Shown one piece after another: positions 7,923 to 15,688 of a stretch of DNA of 25,853 nt. The DNA comes from a bacterium (GTDB lineage Bacteria; Elusimicrobiota; Elusimicrobia; Elusimicrobiales; UBA9959): positions 1 to 25,853 of the forward strand of contig JAJZVJ010000003.1 of assembly GCA_021845705.1 (NCBI GenBank), given 5' to 3'. The number at the start of each line of letters is the position of its first letter. Position 1 is the first letter of the stretch. The notes below the pieces were generated by a model that was given only the letters and a program-made list of their open reading frames with translations, ran no database searches and was not told where the DNA came from. The position numbers were made by a program, and so were the translations under genes.

Positions 7923-10682
7923 ATGAGATTGATTCCTTTGTTCAGCCGGATCGGCAGATTGTTCGCCGCGGTAGCCCTGATAGCCGGCCCAGCGGGCCCG
8001 GCCTTTGCGGGCTTCGAGCCAGCGCTCCCGCCGAGCAGCGCGAAAACAGCGCGAACCGGCGCACTGCCCGCCAGGCAGGTAAAGCTTCCTCTGTATTTTG
8101 AAGCCAACCGCGGCCAGACCGACGCCGCTGTGAAGTTCTTCACCCGCGCCGGAGGCTACAGCCTGTACCTAACGGCCGCTGAGGCCGTCATCGTATTGCC
8201 CCGGGCGGCCTCCACCGCGGGGGCGGAACCCGGGGTGGTGCGCATGAAACTGAAGGGCGCCAACGCCAGCCTCGCCGTGCGGGGCCGGGACATCCTGCCC
8301 GGGTATAGCAATTATATTTTAGGCAAGGACAGTTCCGGATGGCGGTCCGGGGCGGAGCATTACGCCAGGGTGGAACTGGGCCAGGTGTACCCCGGTATAG
8401 ACATGGTCTACCGCTTCAGCCAGGGGAAGGTGGAACATGATTTCGTGGTGGCCCCCGGCGCGAACCCGTGGCGCATCCTCCTTGGTTTTGAAGGGGCCAA
8501 AAGCCTCCGGCTGGACCCCCGCGGCAACCTGGTCCTCCGCGTCGAGGGCGGCGAGCTTACCTACAAGGCTCCCGAGCTGTACCAGACGCTGGGTTCAAGG
8601 CGGGTTCCGGTAAAAGGGCGCTATGTGCTGGCGGCTAACAACCACGTCCGGTTCGAAGTCGGGAACTATATCAGGAGCAAAGAGCTGGTGATCGACCCCG
8701 CGCTGGCCTATTCCAGCTACCTGGGCGGGACCGCGAACGATTACTCCAACGCTATTTTCGTCGACGCCTCCAACAACGCTTATCTGACCGGGAAAACCGA
8801 CGCCGCGCCTTTCCCCGGGACCGCGGGAAAATATCAGGCCGCCTACGGCACCGGAGCCTTCGACGCGTTCGTGACCAAGGTCAACGCGGATGGAACGCTT
8901 GCGTGGTCTACCCTTTACGGCGCCGCCGGAAACGATATAGGGCTCGGCATCGGCGTGGACGGCACCGGCAAAGTATATATTACGGGCTCGACCACCGGGC
9001 CTATCCCCGGTGAAGCCACTATCGGCGGCCTCGGCGGGACGGACGCTTTCGTGGCGGCGTTCAGCGCGGCCGGCACGGCCCTGGTCTACGCGGACCGCTT
9101 CGGCGGGGCCGGCGAAGAGAACGGAAAAGGAATAGCCGTCAACGCCGCGGGCAGCGCCTATGTGACCGGCTTTACCAACTCGGCCTCACCTGATTTCGTC
9201 ACCACGGCCGGAGCGGCGCAGACGGTCATAGGAGGCGGAGGGGCGACGGACGCTTTCGTGACTAAATTCAGCGCCGCAGGCGCGCAGGTGTATTCCACCT
9301 TCCTGGGCGGCACCGGCATAGACCGCGGCAACGCTATCGCCATCGACAGCCTGGGCAACGCCTATATTACCGGCCAGACTTCAGCCAACCTCCCGGTAAC
9401 CCCGGTGGCGCCGCCCTCGCTTGCGGCGTTCAAACTGACCGTTACCGGGTCCAACGACGCTTTCATAGCTAAACTGGACCCGACGGGGGCCAATTGGGTC
9501 TATGTAACTTATGTCGGCGGCGGCGACCAGGACGAGGGCACCGGCATCGCCCTGGGCGGCACGGATATAGTCTATATAACGGGCTGGACCCTTTCCGGGG
9601 ATTTCCCCGGCTCCAGCTTCGTCCCGGTCGGGCAGACCACCAAAGGGACCGCGGAAGACGCTTTCGTATTCAAACTTCATATAGGCAACGGCGGTCTGAC
9701 CAACGATGGCGTGTATTCCACCTACCTGGGCGCCTCGGGCGCCGATACCGCCGCCGCTATCGCGGTGGACGGGGCGGGCAACGCTTACGTGACCGGGCAC
9801 ACCTACTCCGGCGACTTCCCTGTAGTGGGCCCGATCTCCGGGCAGGGAACGCTGGTCGGCACCGCGGAAGGGTTCGTGACGCAACTCGGACCCACCGGCG
9901 GGACCATCGGGTTCTCTTCTTACCTGGGAGGGACCCTCTCGGACAGCGCGGGCCAGGGGATCGCCCTGGACAGTGCGAACAATATTTACGTAACCGGCTG
10001 GACGAATTCAGCGGGGTTCCCGACGGCCAGTCCGTTCCAGGCGGCGATATCCGGCCCTTATGACGCGTTTATCGCCAAGATAGGCACCCCCTCGCCGCCG
10101 GTCGCCTGCACTATAAACAGCCTCAACCCCGATTACGGGTTCATGGTCGGGGGAACTACGGTCACCATCAGCATCTCCAACTTCACCGGTTTCCTGAGCA
10201 CGAGCACCGGGGTGACTTTCGACGGAGTGAACGCCCGGTCCTATGCCGCCAACGCTTCCTCCGACGTGATCACCGCGGTCTCTCCCAGGCATCCGCTTTC
10301 CGGGACTCTTACTCCGGGCGCGGTTCCGCTGACTATAACAACCCTTTCCGGCACTTGCTCGGCGACCTACAGGTATGCCGCCTCGCCTGTTACGGACACC
10401 GGCGCCTGCGGAGAAGACTTCTTTTTCCCCTCGCCGGCGACCGGCGCCAAGGCGGACTTTGCCTACTGCATGGAATCCCCCGGGACGGTCAAGATCCGGG
10501 TCTATAACGCGGTCGGGGACCTGGCGGCCAAGCTGGAATACGCCAAAGGGGCCGGCGCCCAGAACACCTCGCTCAATACCGGCAGGCTCGCCCCCGGAGT
10601 GTACCTTTACCGGCTGGAAAAGAAATATGACAACGGAACTTCGAGCAAATCGAGCGTGAAGAAGTTCGTGGTTAAGCACTAA
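7923..10682 (+). CDS. Secreted SBBP-repeat beta-propeller protein with TIG-like and T9SS-like C-terminal domains
   Basis: A 919-residue exported protein. A signal peptide covers about 1-32, with a hydrophobic stretch ending in GPAFA. Residues about 58-260 are the N-terminal domain that usually precedes SBBP repeats, beginning LYFEANRGQTD and ending LVIDPALAYSSYLGG. Seven SBBP repeats (about 263-720) each carry YSSYLGG-like and AYVTG-like strands and a DAFVTK-like segment, consistent with a seven-bladed propeller. An IPT/TIG-like Ig domain covers about 725-820. The last 80 or so residues contain VKIRVYNAVGD, LAPGVYLYRLE and KKFVVKH, resembling the C-terminal sorting module of type IX secretion substrates. 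The gene just downstream encodes a PorV/PorQ-like barrel 13 bases away, probably co-transcribed. Enzymatic activity is not evident; a surface or extracellular binding role is inferred. Confidence 0.9.
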   Translation: MRLIPLFSRIGRLFAAVALIAGPAGPAFAGFEPALPPSSAKTARTGALPARQVKLPLYFEANRGQTDAAVKFFTRAGGYSLYLTAAEAVIVLPRAASTAGAEPGVVRMKLKGANASLAVRGRDILPGYSNYILGKDSSGWRSGAEHYARVELGQVYPGIDMVYRFSQGKVEHDFVVAPGANPWRILLGFEGAKSLRLDPRGNLVLRVEGGELTYKAPELYQTLGSRRVPVKGRYVLAANNHVRFEVGNYIRSKELVIDPALAYSSYLGGTANDYSNAIFVDASNNAYLTGKTDAAPFPGTAGKYQAAYGTGAFDAFVTKVNADGTLAWSTLYGAAGNDIGLGIGVDGTGKVYITGSTTGPIPGEATIGGLGGTDAFVAAFSAAGTALVYADRFGGAGEENGKGIAVNAAGSAYVTGFTNSASPDFVTTAGAAQTVIGGGGATDAFVTKFSAAGAQVYSTFLGGTGIDRGNAIAIDSLGNAYITGQTSANLPVTPVAPPSLAAFKLTVTGSNDAFIAKLDPTGANWVYVTYVGGGDQDEGTGIALGGTDIVYITGWTLSGDFPGSSFVPVGQTTKGTAEDAFVFKLHIGNGGLTNDGVYSTYLGASGADTAAAIAVDGAGNAYVTGHTYSGDFPVVGPISGQGTLVGTAEGFVTQLGPTGGTIGFSSYLGGTLSDSAGQGIALDSANNIYVTGWTNSAGFPTASPFQAAISGPYDAFIAKIGTPSPPVACTINSLNPDYGFMVGGTTVTISISNFTGFLSTSTGVTFDGVNARSYAANASSDVITAVSPRHPLSGTLTPGAVPLTITTLSGTCSATYRYAASPVTDTGACGEDFFFPSPATGAKADFAYCMESPGTVKIRVYNAVGDLAAKLEYAKGAGAQNTSLNTGRLAPGVYLYRLEKKYDNGTSSKSSVKKFVVKH
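8709..10088 (+). repeat. Seven tandem SBBP repeats (protein-level)
   Basis: Seven units of roughly 60-75 codons. Each starts with a strand such as YSSYLGG, WSTLYGA, YADRFGG, YSTFLGG, YVTYVGG, YSTYLGA or FSSYLGG, followed about 25 residues later by AYLTGKT, VYITGST, AYVTGFT, AYITGQT, VYITGWT, AYVTGHT or IYVTGWT. They are divergent in DNA, so this is an old repeat expansion, not a recent tandem duplication. Confidence 0.85.
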
Positions 10683-10695
10683 CTGGAGGATTTTC

Positions 10696-11736
10696 ATGAA
10701 AATATCGACTATCGGCATAGGATTTCTCTGCGCAGCCGCGCTAAGCGGGCCGGCTTCGGCCGGGGATACATATTACTCCGCAGGTTCAAAGGCCCTGCCG
10801 CTGCAGCAGTCCGCGGGGACGGCCAGGGCCACGGCCATGGGGTCGGCGGTCGTCGCGGTCCCGCAGGGGTCGGCGTCGCTGCTCTGGAACCCGGCCGGTC
10901 TGAGCCGGATGGACTGCACGGAGCTAGGGCTGCACCATAACTCGGGCCTTGGCGATACCGTCCAGGAGACAGCGATCATAGGAATGCCGGTAGGCGGGAT
11001 CAAAGAGGGTTGCCGGGGGAAGCCGGGTGACGACGTTAAAGCGGAGTGCAGGGGGGCGTCCCTGGGCGGTTTGGCGGCTTCGCTGGGCTATGTGAATTAC
11101 GGCAGTTTCAGCGGCAGGGACGAACTTGGGTTCCCGGCCGGCAGCTATCACGCAGGTGATTTTTCGGGCAGCGTGGGCTGGGGAATGGAACTGCTGCCCG
11201 CCTTTTCCGGAGGCATAGCGCTGAAAGATAACCAGTCGCAGTTCGCCGGTAAGACCTATAACGCCTTTACCACCGACATCGGGTTCTTGTATGCCCTGCT
11301 TCCCGCCCTGGATCTTGGCGTGTCCTATTCGAACATTAACTTAGGCAGCAAGCTCGGGGGGCAAAGCCTGGCTTCGGGACTGCGCCTGGGGGCCGCATGG
11401 GCCCTGGACGAACACCTGCTGCTTGCCGCTTCCGGCGAGCTGCAGAACAAAGCGATGACCCGCCTTCAGCTTGGAGGAGAATATCTGTTCGGCAACATAC
11501 AAGAGAAAACCAAGGTGCTTGCTCTGCGCGCCGGCTACCAGGCCAGCTACCCCGACCCCCAGCTGAGCGGCCTGACCGGCCTGACGCTGGGCCTGGGCTA
11601 TACGCTTAGCCGCGCCTGGACCCTGGACTACGCCATGGTGCCCGCCGGCGAACTGGGAACCTCTCACAGGTTCAGCCTGACCTATAAATTCGGCTGCCGG
11701 GAAGAGCGGCAGAACCGGCCGTCCCCGGGCCTATAG
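10696..11736 (+). CDS. PorV/PorQ-like outer-membrane protein
   Basis: A 346-residue exported protein with a signal peptide ending in ASA at about residue 22. After cleavage comes the typical opening of the PorV/PorQ (UPF0164-like) family: SAGTARATAMGSAVVAV and LLWNPAGLSR. The rest is a series of alternating strands with Gly and aromatic residues ending in RFSLTYKFG, consistent with a FadL-like beta-barrel. In Bacteroidetes, PorV carries type IX secretion substrates to the attachment machinery; many other phyla have family members of unknown role. The start has CTGGAGG seven bases upstream and follows the SBBP gene by 13 bases, so a functional link to that secreted protein is likely. A Cys pair (Cys in MDCTELG and CRGKPG) and a basic tail are notable. 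Confidence 0.8.
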   Translation: MKISTIGIGFLCAAALSGPASAGDTYYSAGSKALPLQQSAGTARATAMGSAVVAVPQGSASLLWNPAGLSRMDCTELGLHHNSGLGDTVQETAIIGMPVGGIKEGCRGKPGDDVKAECRGASLGGLAASLGYVNYGSFSGRDELGFPAGSYHAGDFSGSVGWGMELLPAFSGGIALKDNQSQFAGKTYNAFTTDIGFLYALLPALDLGVSYSNINLGSKLGGQSLASGLRLGAAWALDEHLLLAASGELQNKAMTRLQLGGEYLFGNIQEKTKVLALRAGYQASYPDPQLSGLTGLTLGLGYTLSRAWTLDYAMVPAGELGTSHRFSLTYKFGCREERQNRPSPGL

Positions 11737-11800
11737 CCATACGGAGGTAATAGCGTCCGGCGGCAACGGGAAAGCCCGACGTTTTCATTGGGGGAGAGGG

Positions 11801-11828
11801 GGTGCCCCTGCCGCGAGGCAGGGGCACC
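11801..11828 (+). terminator. Perfect 12-bp hairpin, probable terminator of the SBBP/PorV-like transcript
   Basis: GGTGCCCCTGCC (11801-11812), loop GCGA, then GGCAGGGGCACC (11817-11828): a perfect 12-base-pair stem with a GNRA tetraloop. It lies 65 bases after the PorV-like gene. The following bases (ATAGTTTCAGTGTTTCTTT) are only moderately T-rich, so it could instead stabilise the mRNA end or act on the next gene. Confidence 0.55.
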
Positions 11829-11882
11829 ATAGTTTCAGTGTTTCTTTAACCGTTTAATACGGTGTTTACACAAGGAGGCGGT

Positions 11883-12197
11883 ATGACAAAGACAGAAAAC
11901 ATGATAGGGGCGGGGATCGGGCTGGCGGCCGTAGCCGCGCTGGGAACTTATTTCCTGTACGGCAAGAAGGGCGCCGAGAACCGGAAGAAGATAACCGGCT
12001 GGACGCTTAAGATGAAGGGGGAAGTCCTGGAAAAAGTGGAGGACCTTAAAGAGATAAGCGAAGAGGCCTACTACGCGATCGTGGACGAGGTCGCGATACG
12101 CTACGCCAGGCTCGACAGGGTAAGCGCCTCGGAACTGAAACATCTGACGGAAGAACTCAAAGGCGCCTGGGTGCATCTCGGCAGGCAGCTTAGATAA
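11883..12197 (+). CDS. Small YtxH-like single-pass membrane protein
   Basis: A 104-residue protein. Residues about 8-27 (GAGIGLAAVAALGTYFLYG) form one membrane segment, followed by a charged, helical, Lys/Glu-rich cytoplasmic part of about 75 residues that is probably coiled. This layout resembles YtxH-like proteins, for which no clear function is known. ATG at 11883 is chosen over GTG at 11862 because AGGAGG lies just upstream of it. The short inverted repeat ACCGT/ACGGT (11849-11863) sits before the ribosome binding site and may be an operator. Function not assigned. Confidence 0.8.
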   Translation: MTKTENMIGAGIGLAAVAALGTYFLYGKKGAENRKKITGWTLKMKGEVLEKVEDLKEISEEAYYAIVDEVAIRYARLDRVSASELKHLTEELKGAWVHLGRQLR

Positions 12198-12271
12198 CGG
12201 AGCCTCCGCCGCGGGCGTGGAGCGTAATTTATCCCTGACGATGGGCGTAATTGCGCGTTAGCCCGGTCTTT

Positions 12272-13822
12272 ATGCGCTGCTTTATCCTGCTTGTCTTCAT
12301 GTATGCGGCGCCGCTGGCGGCGGCCCCGCGCGCGGCGCTCCGCCTGCCGACCGGGCTTGTTATCTCTTCGATCACGATAGACAGCAACAGCGTCTTCAAT
12401 ACCGAAGTCGCGCCGGAAAATAAAGCGCTGTACCGCGTGGCGAACAAGATCCATTACCGTACGCGTGAGCATGTTATCATGCGCGAGCTGCTCTTTGCGG
12501 TCGGCGACCGCTATAACGCGGCCCTGGCCGCGGAGACGGAACGCAACCTGCGCGCCCTGCCCTTCATCCGGCGCGCGGAGATAGAGGCGGTGATAAATAA
12601 GGGCGGCACGGTGGACGTGACGGTGCACACGTACGACTCCTGGAGCCTCGAACTTGTAGCTAACTACAAGCGCGCCGGGGGGGCTACCAGCATAAAAGCG
12701 GGGCTGGCGGAGGGAAATATCCTGGGTACGGGCAAGGCGGGCTCCGCGGTTTACAACCGCGACTGGGGCGTGGCATCCGAGTCGTTCAGCTATAACGACC
12801 TTCAGTTCTTTCAAAACAAGCACCTTCAGTACTCCATGGACGCCCAGACAGCTCCTACCGGCCAGCGGCTGTCGCTGTCCCTGGACCGTCCTTTCTACGC
12901 CTCTATCGCGCGTACGGCTATGGGCGCTACCATAAGCTATGTCTCGGTCTCCACCAGCCCGGTCACCCGCCGGGTAGAAGAGGCCGGGGTCAGCTACGGC
13001 TTCTCCCTGGCGCCGTCCACCGAGAGAACGCGGCGCATCAAGTTAAGCCTTCTGGCCCACCGCGCCGATTCCACGGGCCCGGTCCCGGCCCGGGAGCGGT
13101 CGGTGGTATTCCAACTGGGCGCGGAGTGGGAGGAACTGGATTTCCTGACAGTGCGCCGCATAAATAAATACACGCACGATGAGGATTATAATCTCGGGCT
13201 CGGCGTCCTGCCCACGCTCGGGCTGGCGCCGGCCATCCGCTCACTGGGGACCGACCAGACACAGATCCTTCCCGGCCTGGTAGTGCGTAAGGGATTCACC
13301 TGGGGCGAGCAGCTCCTGCTCTTGAATTCCAGTTACAGTTCGGTATACGCCAACGGGGAGAACGGCCGCGTTCTCTTCTCGTTCAACGCCGAGTATTTCC
13401 TGCGCGGCCTCAGATACCAGACGCTGGCCTTTCATACCGGCCTGGACCTCGGCTGGCATCTCGACCCTAACGCGCCGCTGGTCCTGGGCGAGTTCAACGG
13501 CCTGCGCGGCTACGGCGTCGGCCAGTTCACGGGCGACCGCCGCTTCCTGCTGAACCTGGAGGACCGGGTCTATGTCTGGGATGACCTGTATAGTCTGCTG
13601 GACGTGGGAGCGGTCGTCTTCTGCGATTCCGGCTATGTCTGGCCTGTGGGGGGCGCGGTAAAGCTGGGCGACCTTAAGAACAGCGTTGGCGTGGGGCTTC
13701 GGGTGGCCCCGTCGCGTTCGGCCGGCAACAGCCCGGTGCGCATAGACCTGGCCCGCGCGCTCAACGGCGGCTCTAACCGCGCGCGCTGGTCGCTGTCCAT
13801 ACTCGGGGGCCAGGCTTTTTAA
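12272..13822 (+). CDS. Compact Omp85-like outer-membrane protein (one POTRA plus barrel)
   Basis: About 516 residues. The signal peptide (CFILLVFMYAAPLAAA) starts at the ATG at 12272; an in-frame TTG at 12251 would add seven residues, and neither has a clear Shine-Dalgarno, so the start is uncertain. Residues about 35-125 look like one POTRA domain: VISSITIDSNSVFNT, a helix pair, ETERNLRALPFIRRAEIEA and a final strand. The remainder is strand-rich with the Omp85 signature GLRGYGVGQFTGDRRFLLN (the RGY motif that plugs the barrel), and the chain ends in Phe, as outer-membrane barrels do. BamA has five POTRA domains and TamA three, so this is not the main assembly factor. A two-partner or lipid/protein translocating role is possible. 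A small membrane protein begins two bases after its stop. Confidence 0.82.
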   Translation: MRCFILLVFMYAAPLAAAPRAALRLPTGLVISSITIDSNSVFNTEVAPENKALYRVANKIHYRTREHVIMRELLFAVGDRYNAALAAETERNLRALPFIRRAEIEAVINKGGTVDVTVHTYDSWSLELVANYKRAGGATSIKAGLAEGNILGTGKAGSAVYNRDWGVASESFSYNDLQFFQNKHLQYSMDAQTAPTGQRLSLSLDRPFYASIARTAMGATISYVSVSTSPVTRRVEEAGVSYGFSLAPSTERTRRIKLSLLAHRADSTGPVPARERSVVFQLGAEWEELDFLTVRRINKYTHDEDYNLGLGVLPTLGLAPAIRSLGTDQTQILPGLVVRKGFTWGEQLLLLNSSYSSVYANGENGRVLFSFNAEYFLRGLRYQTLAFHTGLDLGWHLDPNAPLVLGEFNGLRGYGVGQFTGDRRFLLNLEDRVYVWDDLYSLLDVGAVVFCDSGYVWPVGGAVKLGDLKNSVGVGLRVAPSRSAGNSPVRIDLARALNGGSNRARWSLSILGGQAF

Positions 13823-13824
13823 AT

Positions 13825-14166
13825 ATGACCAGAACAAGACTCATAATACTGGCGCTCGCCGCTATCATGCTCGCGGTACTTCTGTTTTTTTGGGGAGCGC
13901 CGCGGGAGGGCGGCAGGTATGGCGAGGCCCCCAAGGCTCCTTTGCCTGCCAGGGCTCCCGCCGCGGAAGTCGGGGTGGAGGAGAAAGCTCCGGAACCTGC
14001 CGCGGCCGGGAAGGGCGCGCGCGGGGAAAAAGCGGGCGGATCCGGGAAGCCGGAAAAACGGCGTAAAAAAAGAGTGTCCAGGCTGCGGGAGCCGGGCGAA
14101 GCGATGGGCGGGGGGGTACGTTTGGATAAAGAGAAAACTAACACTTCTCCGCAGGAGGGAAAGTAG
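13825..14166 (+). CDS. Small membrane-anchored, low-complexity basic protein
   Basis: A 113-residue protein with a hydrophobic N-terminal segment (LIILALAAIMLAVLLFFW, about 6-23) that is an anchor or uncleaved signal, followed by an Ala/Pro/Glu-rich stretch and a strongly basic KRRKKR patch near residue 78. The tail is disordered. ATG follows the Omp85-like stop by two bases, so it is probably coupled to that gene, with the extra part possibly facing the periplasm. No family is recognised. Its composition could tempt one to call it non-coding, but the position and anchor make a real gene likely. Confidence 0.6.
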   Translation: MTRTRLIILALAAIMLAVLLFFWGAPREGGRYGEAPKAPLPARAPAAEVGVEEKAPEPAAAGKGARGEKAGGSGKPEKRRKKRVSRLREPGEAMGGGVRLDKEKTNTSPQEGK

Positions 14167-14239
14167 GTCCCGGTCCGCGGGAACATTACCTATGGCGGCT
14201 GGTACTACTCCGCATTGCGGCTGAGGCGCGGGAAGGGTA

Positions 14240-14248
14240 TGGTATAGT
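14240..14248 (+). promoter_or_regulatory. Extended -10 promoter for the barrel gene at 14291
   Basis: TGG followed by TATAGT (14243-14248) matches an extended -10 element, which can work without a good -35. The predicted leader is about 36 bases and contains AAGGAA just before the ATG. Confidence 0.45.
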
Positions 14249-14290
14249 ACGGGCGCGGAAGTCCGCCCCTGCCTGCCCGCAAGGAACACT

Positions 14291-15097
14291 ATGAAATTGT
14301 CTTTCGATGAACCGGGGAAACTATTGCTGGCCTTCCTGGCGGCAGCCGCCTGGGGGGCGCTGCTGCCCGCGGCCGCCCCGGCGGCCGGCTGGGAATTCAA
14401 TTCGGCTTTCAACTATGACACCGGCAAATACGGCTCCGCGGTGCGTACGGATTCCGTCTATATCCCTTTCACGCTCAAGCGCAAATATGACAACGCGGGT
14501 TTTTCCGTAACCGTGCCGTACCTGCGCCAAAGCTCTACGGGAGAGGTGACCCGTGTAGGCGGTAATCCTGTCCGGAAAGCCAAGGGGATAGGGGCGGCGG
14601 CGGGTTCCTCCGCGTCGGGGCCCGGGGATATGCTGCTCCGCGGTTCCTATACGCTCGAACTGGACGGGCCGAGGTCCTTCGACCTGGCGCTGGCCGGCAA
14701 ACTAAAACTTCCCACCGCGGACAAGAACAAGGGCCTGGGCACCGGCGAGCTGGATGAAGGCGTCGGGCTTGAATTCGCTAAGGAGGTGACCCCGGCCCTG
14801 ACCCTGCTTTCCGACGCCTACTACACCATTATAGGGGATCCGGCCGGTGTTAATTTTAATAACGAGCTCGCGGTGGACGCGGGCTTGTACTGCCCGCTGC
14901 GCAAGAACCTAGCGCTTACCGTGCTTTACGAGACCCGGAGCGCTATTGTAGACGGCAACGCCGATCCGCGCAGTTTCAGCGGCACGCTTTCTTACAGCCT
15001 AAGGGACGGCTTTCAGCTCGCCGTCGGGCTGACGCTGGGGCTGTCCGACGGAAGCCCGGATCTGGCCATGGGCGCCGGCTTCAGCGGCAGGTTTTAA
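14291..15097 (+). CDS. Outer-membrane beta-barrel protein (transporter-like, MetA-pathway family type)
   Basis: A 268-residue exported protein. The signal peptide covers about 1-33 (LLLAFLAAAAWGALLPAAAPAAG). The mature part consists of amphipathic strands, a mid-protein KLPTADKNKGLGTGELDEG segment typical of the family named for a phenol-degradation pathway (putative outer-membrane transporters), and a terminal Phe in GAGFSGRF as in barrel proteins. AAGGAA is the likely ribosome binding site. Family naming does not imply phenol degradation; no catabolic gene is nearby. The substrate is unknown. Confidence 0.75.
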   Translation: MKLSFDEPGKLLLAFLAAAAWGALLPAAAPAAGWEFNSAFNYDTGKYGSAVRTDSVYIPFTLKRKYDNAGFSVTVPYLRQSSTGEVTRVGGNPVRKAKGIGAAAGSSASGPGDMLLRGSYTLELDGPRSFDLALAGKLKLPTADKNKGLGTGELDEGVGLEFAKEVTPALTLLSDAYYTIIGDPAGVNFNNELAVDAGLYCPLRKNLALTVLYETRSAIVDGNADPRSFSGTLSYSLRDGFQLAVGLTLGLSDGSPDLAMGAGFSGRF

Positions 15098-15127
15098 TTA
15101 AGAGGCGGATAAAATGAGGTAATAAAA

Positions 15128-15685
15128 ATGAAAAACAGGAAAATTCAGCTGGTGTTGGCGGGGTTCTTCCTATTCTCGGCCGGTCTTCCCGTTTTAGCCC
15201 AGGAAAAAACAGGTGAAGAGAAGAGGCTGGAGGCCAGCGCCAGTGAGCTGGATAAAAAACATCACGGCGACCAGGAGCGTATGGCTGCCGGGATAAAGGC
15301 CGAGTTCGGGGTGGACGACGGCCGCATAATGGGCCTGCGGTTCAGAAAAATGCGCGACAGCGAGATAGCGATCTCGCTGGCCCTGGCCCAGGAAATGCAC
15401 GGCGGTCTTACGGATAAGAACCTGTATGAGATCGTATCGCTGCGCCAGGGGCCGCCGGTCGCGGGCTGGGGGAAGATAGCCGGCAAGTTCGGGCTGAAGC
15501 TCGGCCCCGTGGAAAAGAAAATTAAAAAGATATCGGCGGAGTTCCGCAAGAGGGCAAAGGCTGACAGGACAAAAAAAGAGATGGCCGATAAGGCAAAGGC
15601 GGCTGAAAAGACCGGGAAGCCGGAGAAGAGCGGCCAGCCGGAAAGAACCGAGAATGAGAACATGAAGGCTCTGATGCGGAAATAA
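15128..15685 (+). CDS. Secreted hypothetical protein with charged C-terminal tail
   Basis: A 185-residue protein with a clear signal peptide ending in VLAQ (about residue 25). The mature part is helical: a Lys/Glu-rich segment, a globular stretch of about 75 residues with FGVDDGRIMGLRFRKM and SEIAISLALAQEMHGG, and a Lys/Glu/Ala-rich tail from about residue 135 that is probably disordered or coiled. GAGGT lies about 10 bases upstream of the ATG. The L,D-transpeptidase gene follows after three bases, so it is probably co-transcribed and acts in the periplasm. No family recognised. Confidence 0.75.
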   Translation: MKNRKIQLVLAGFFLFSAGLPVLAQEKTGEEKRLEASASELDKKHHGDQERMAAGIKAEFGVDDGRIMGLRFRKMRDSEIAISLALAQEMHGGLTDKNLYEIVSLRQGPPVAGWGKIAGKFGLKLGPVEKKIKKISAEFRKRAKADRTKKEMADKAKAAEKTGKPEKSGQPERTENENMKALMRK

Positions 15686-15688
15686 TAT

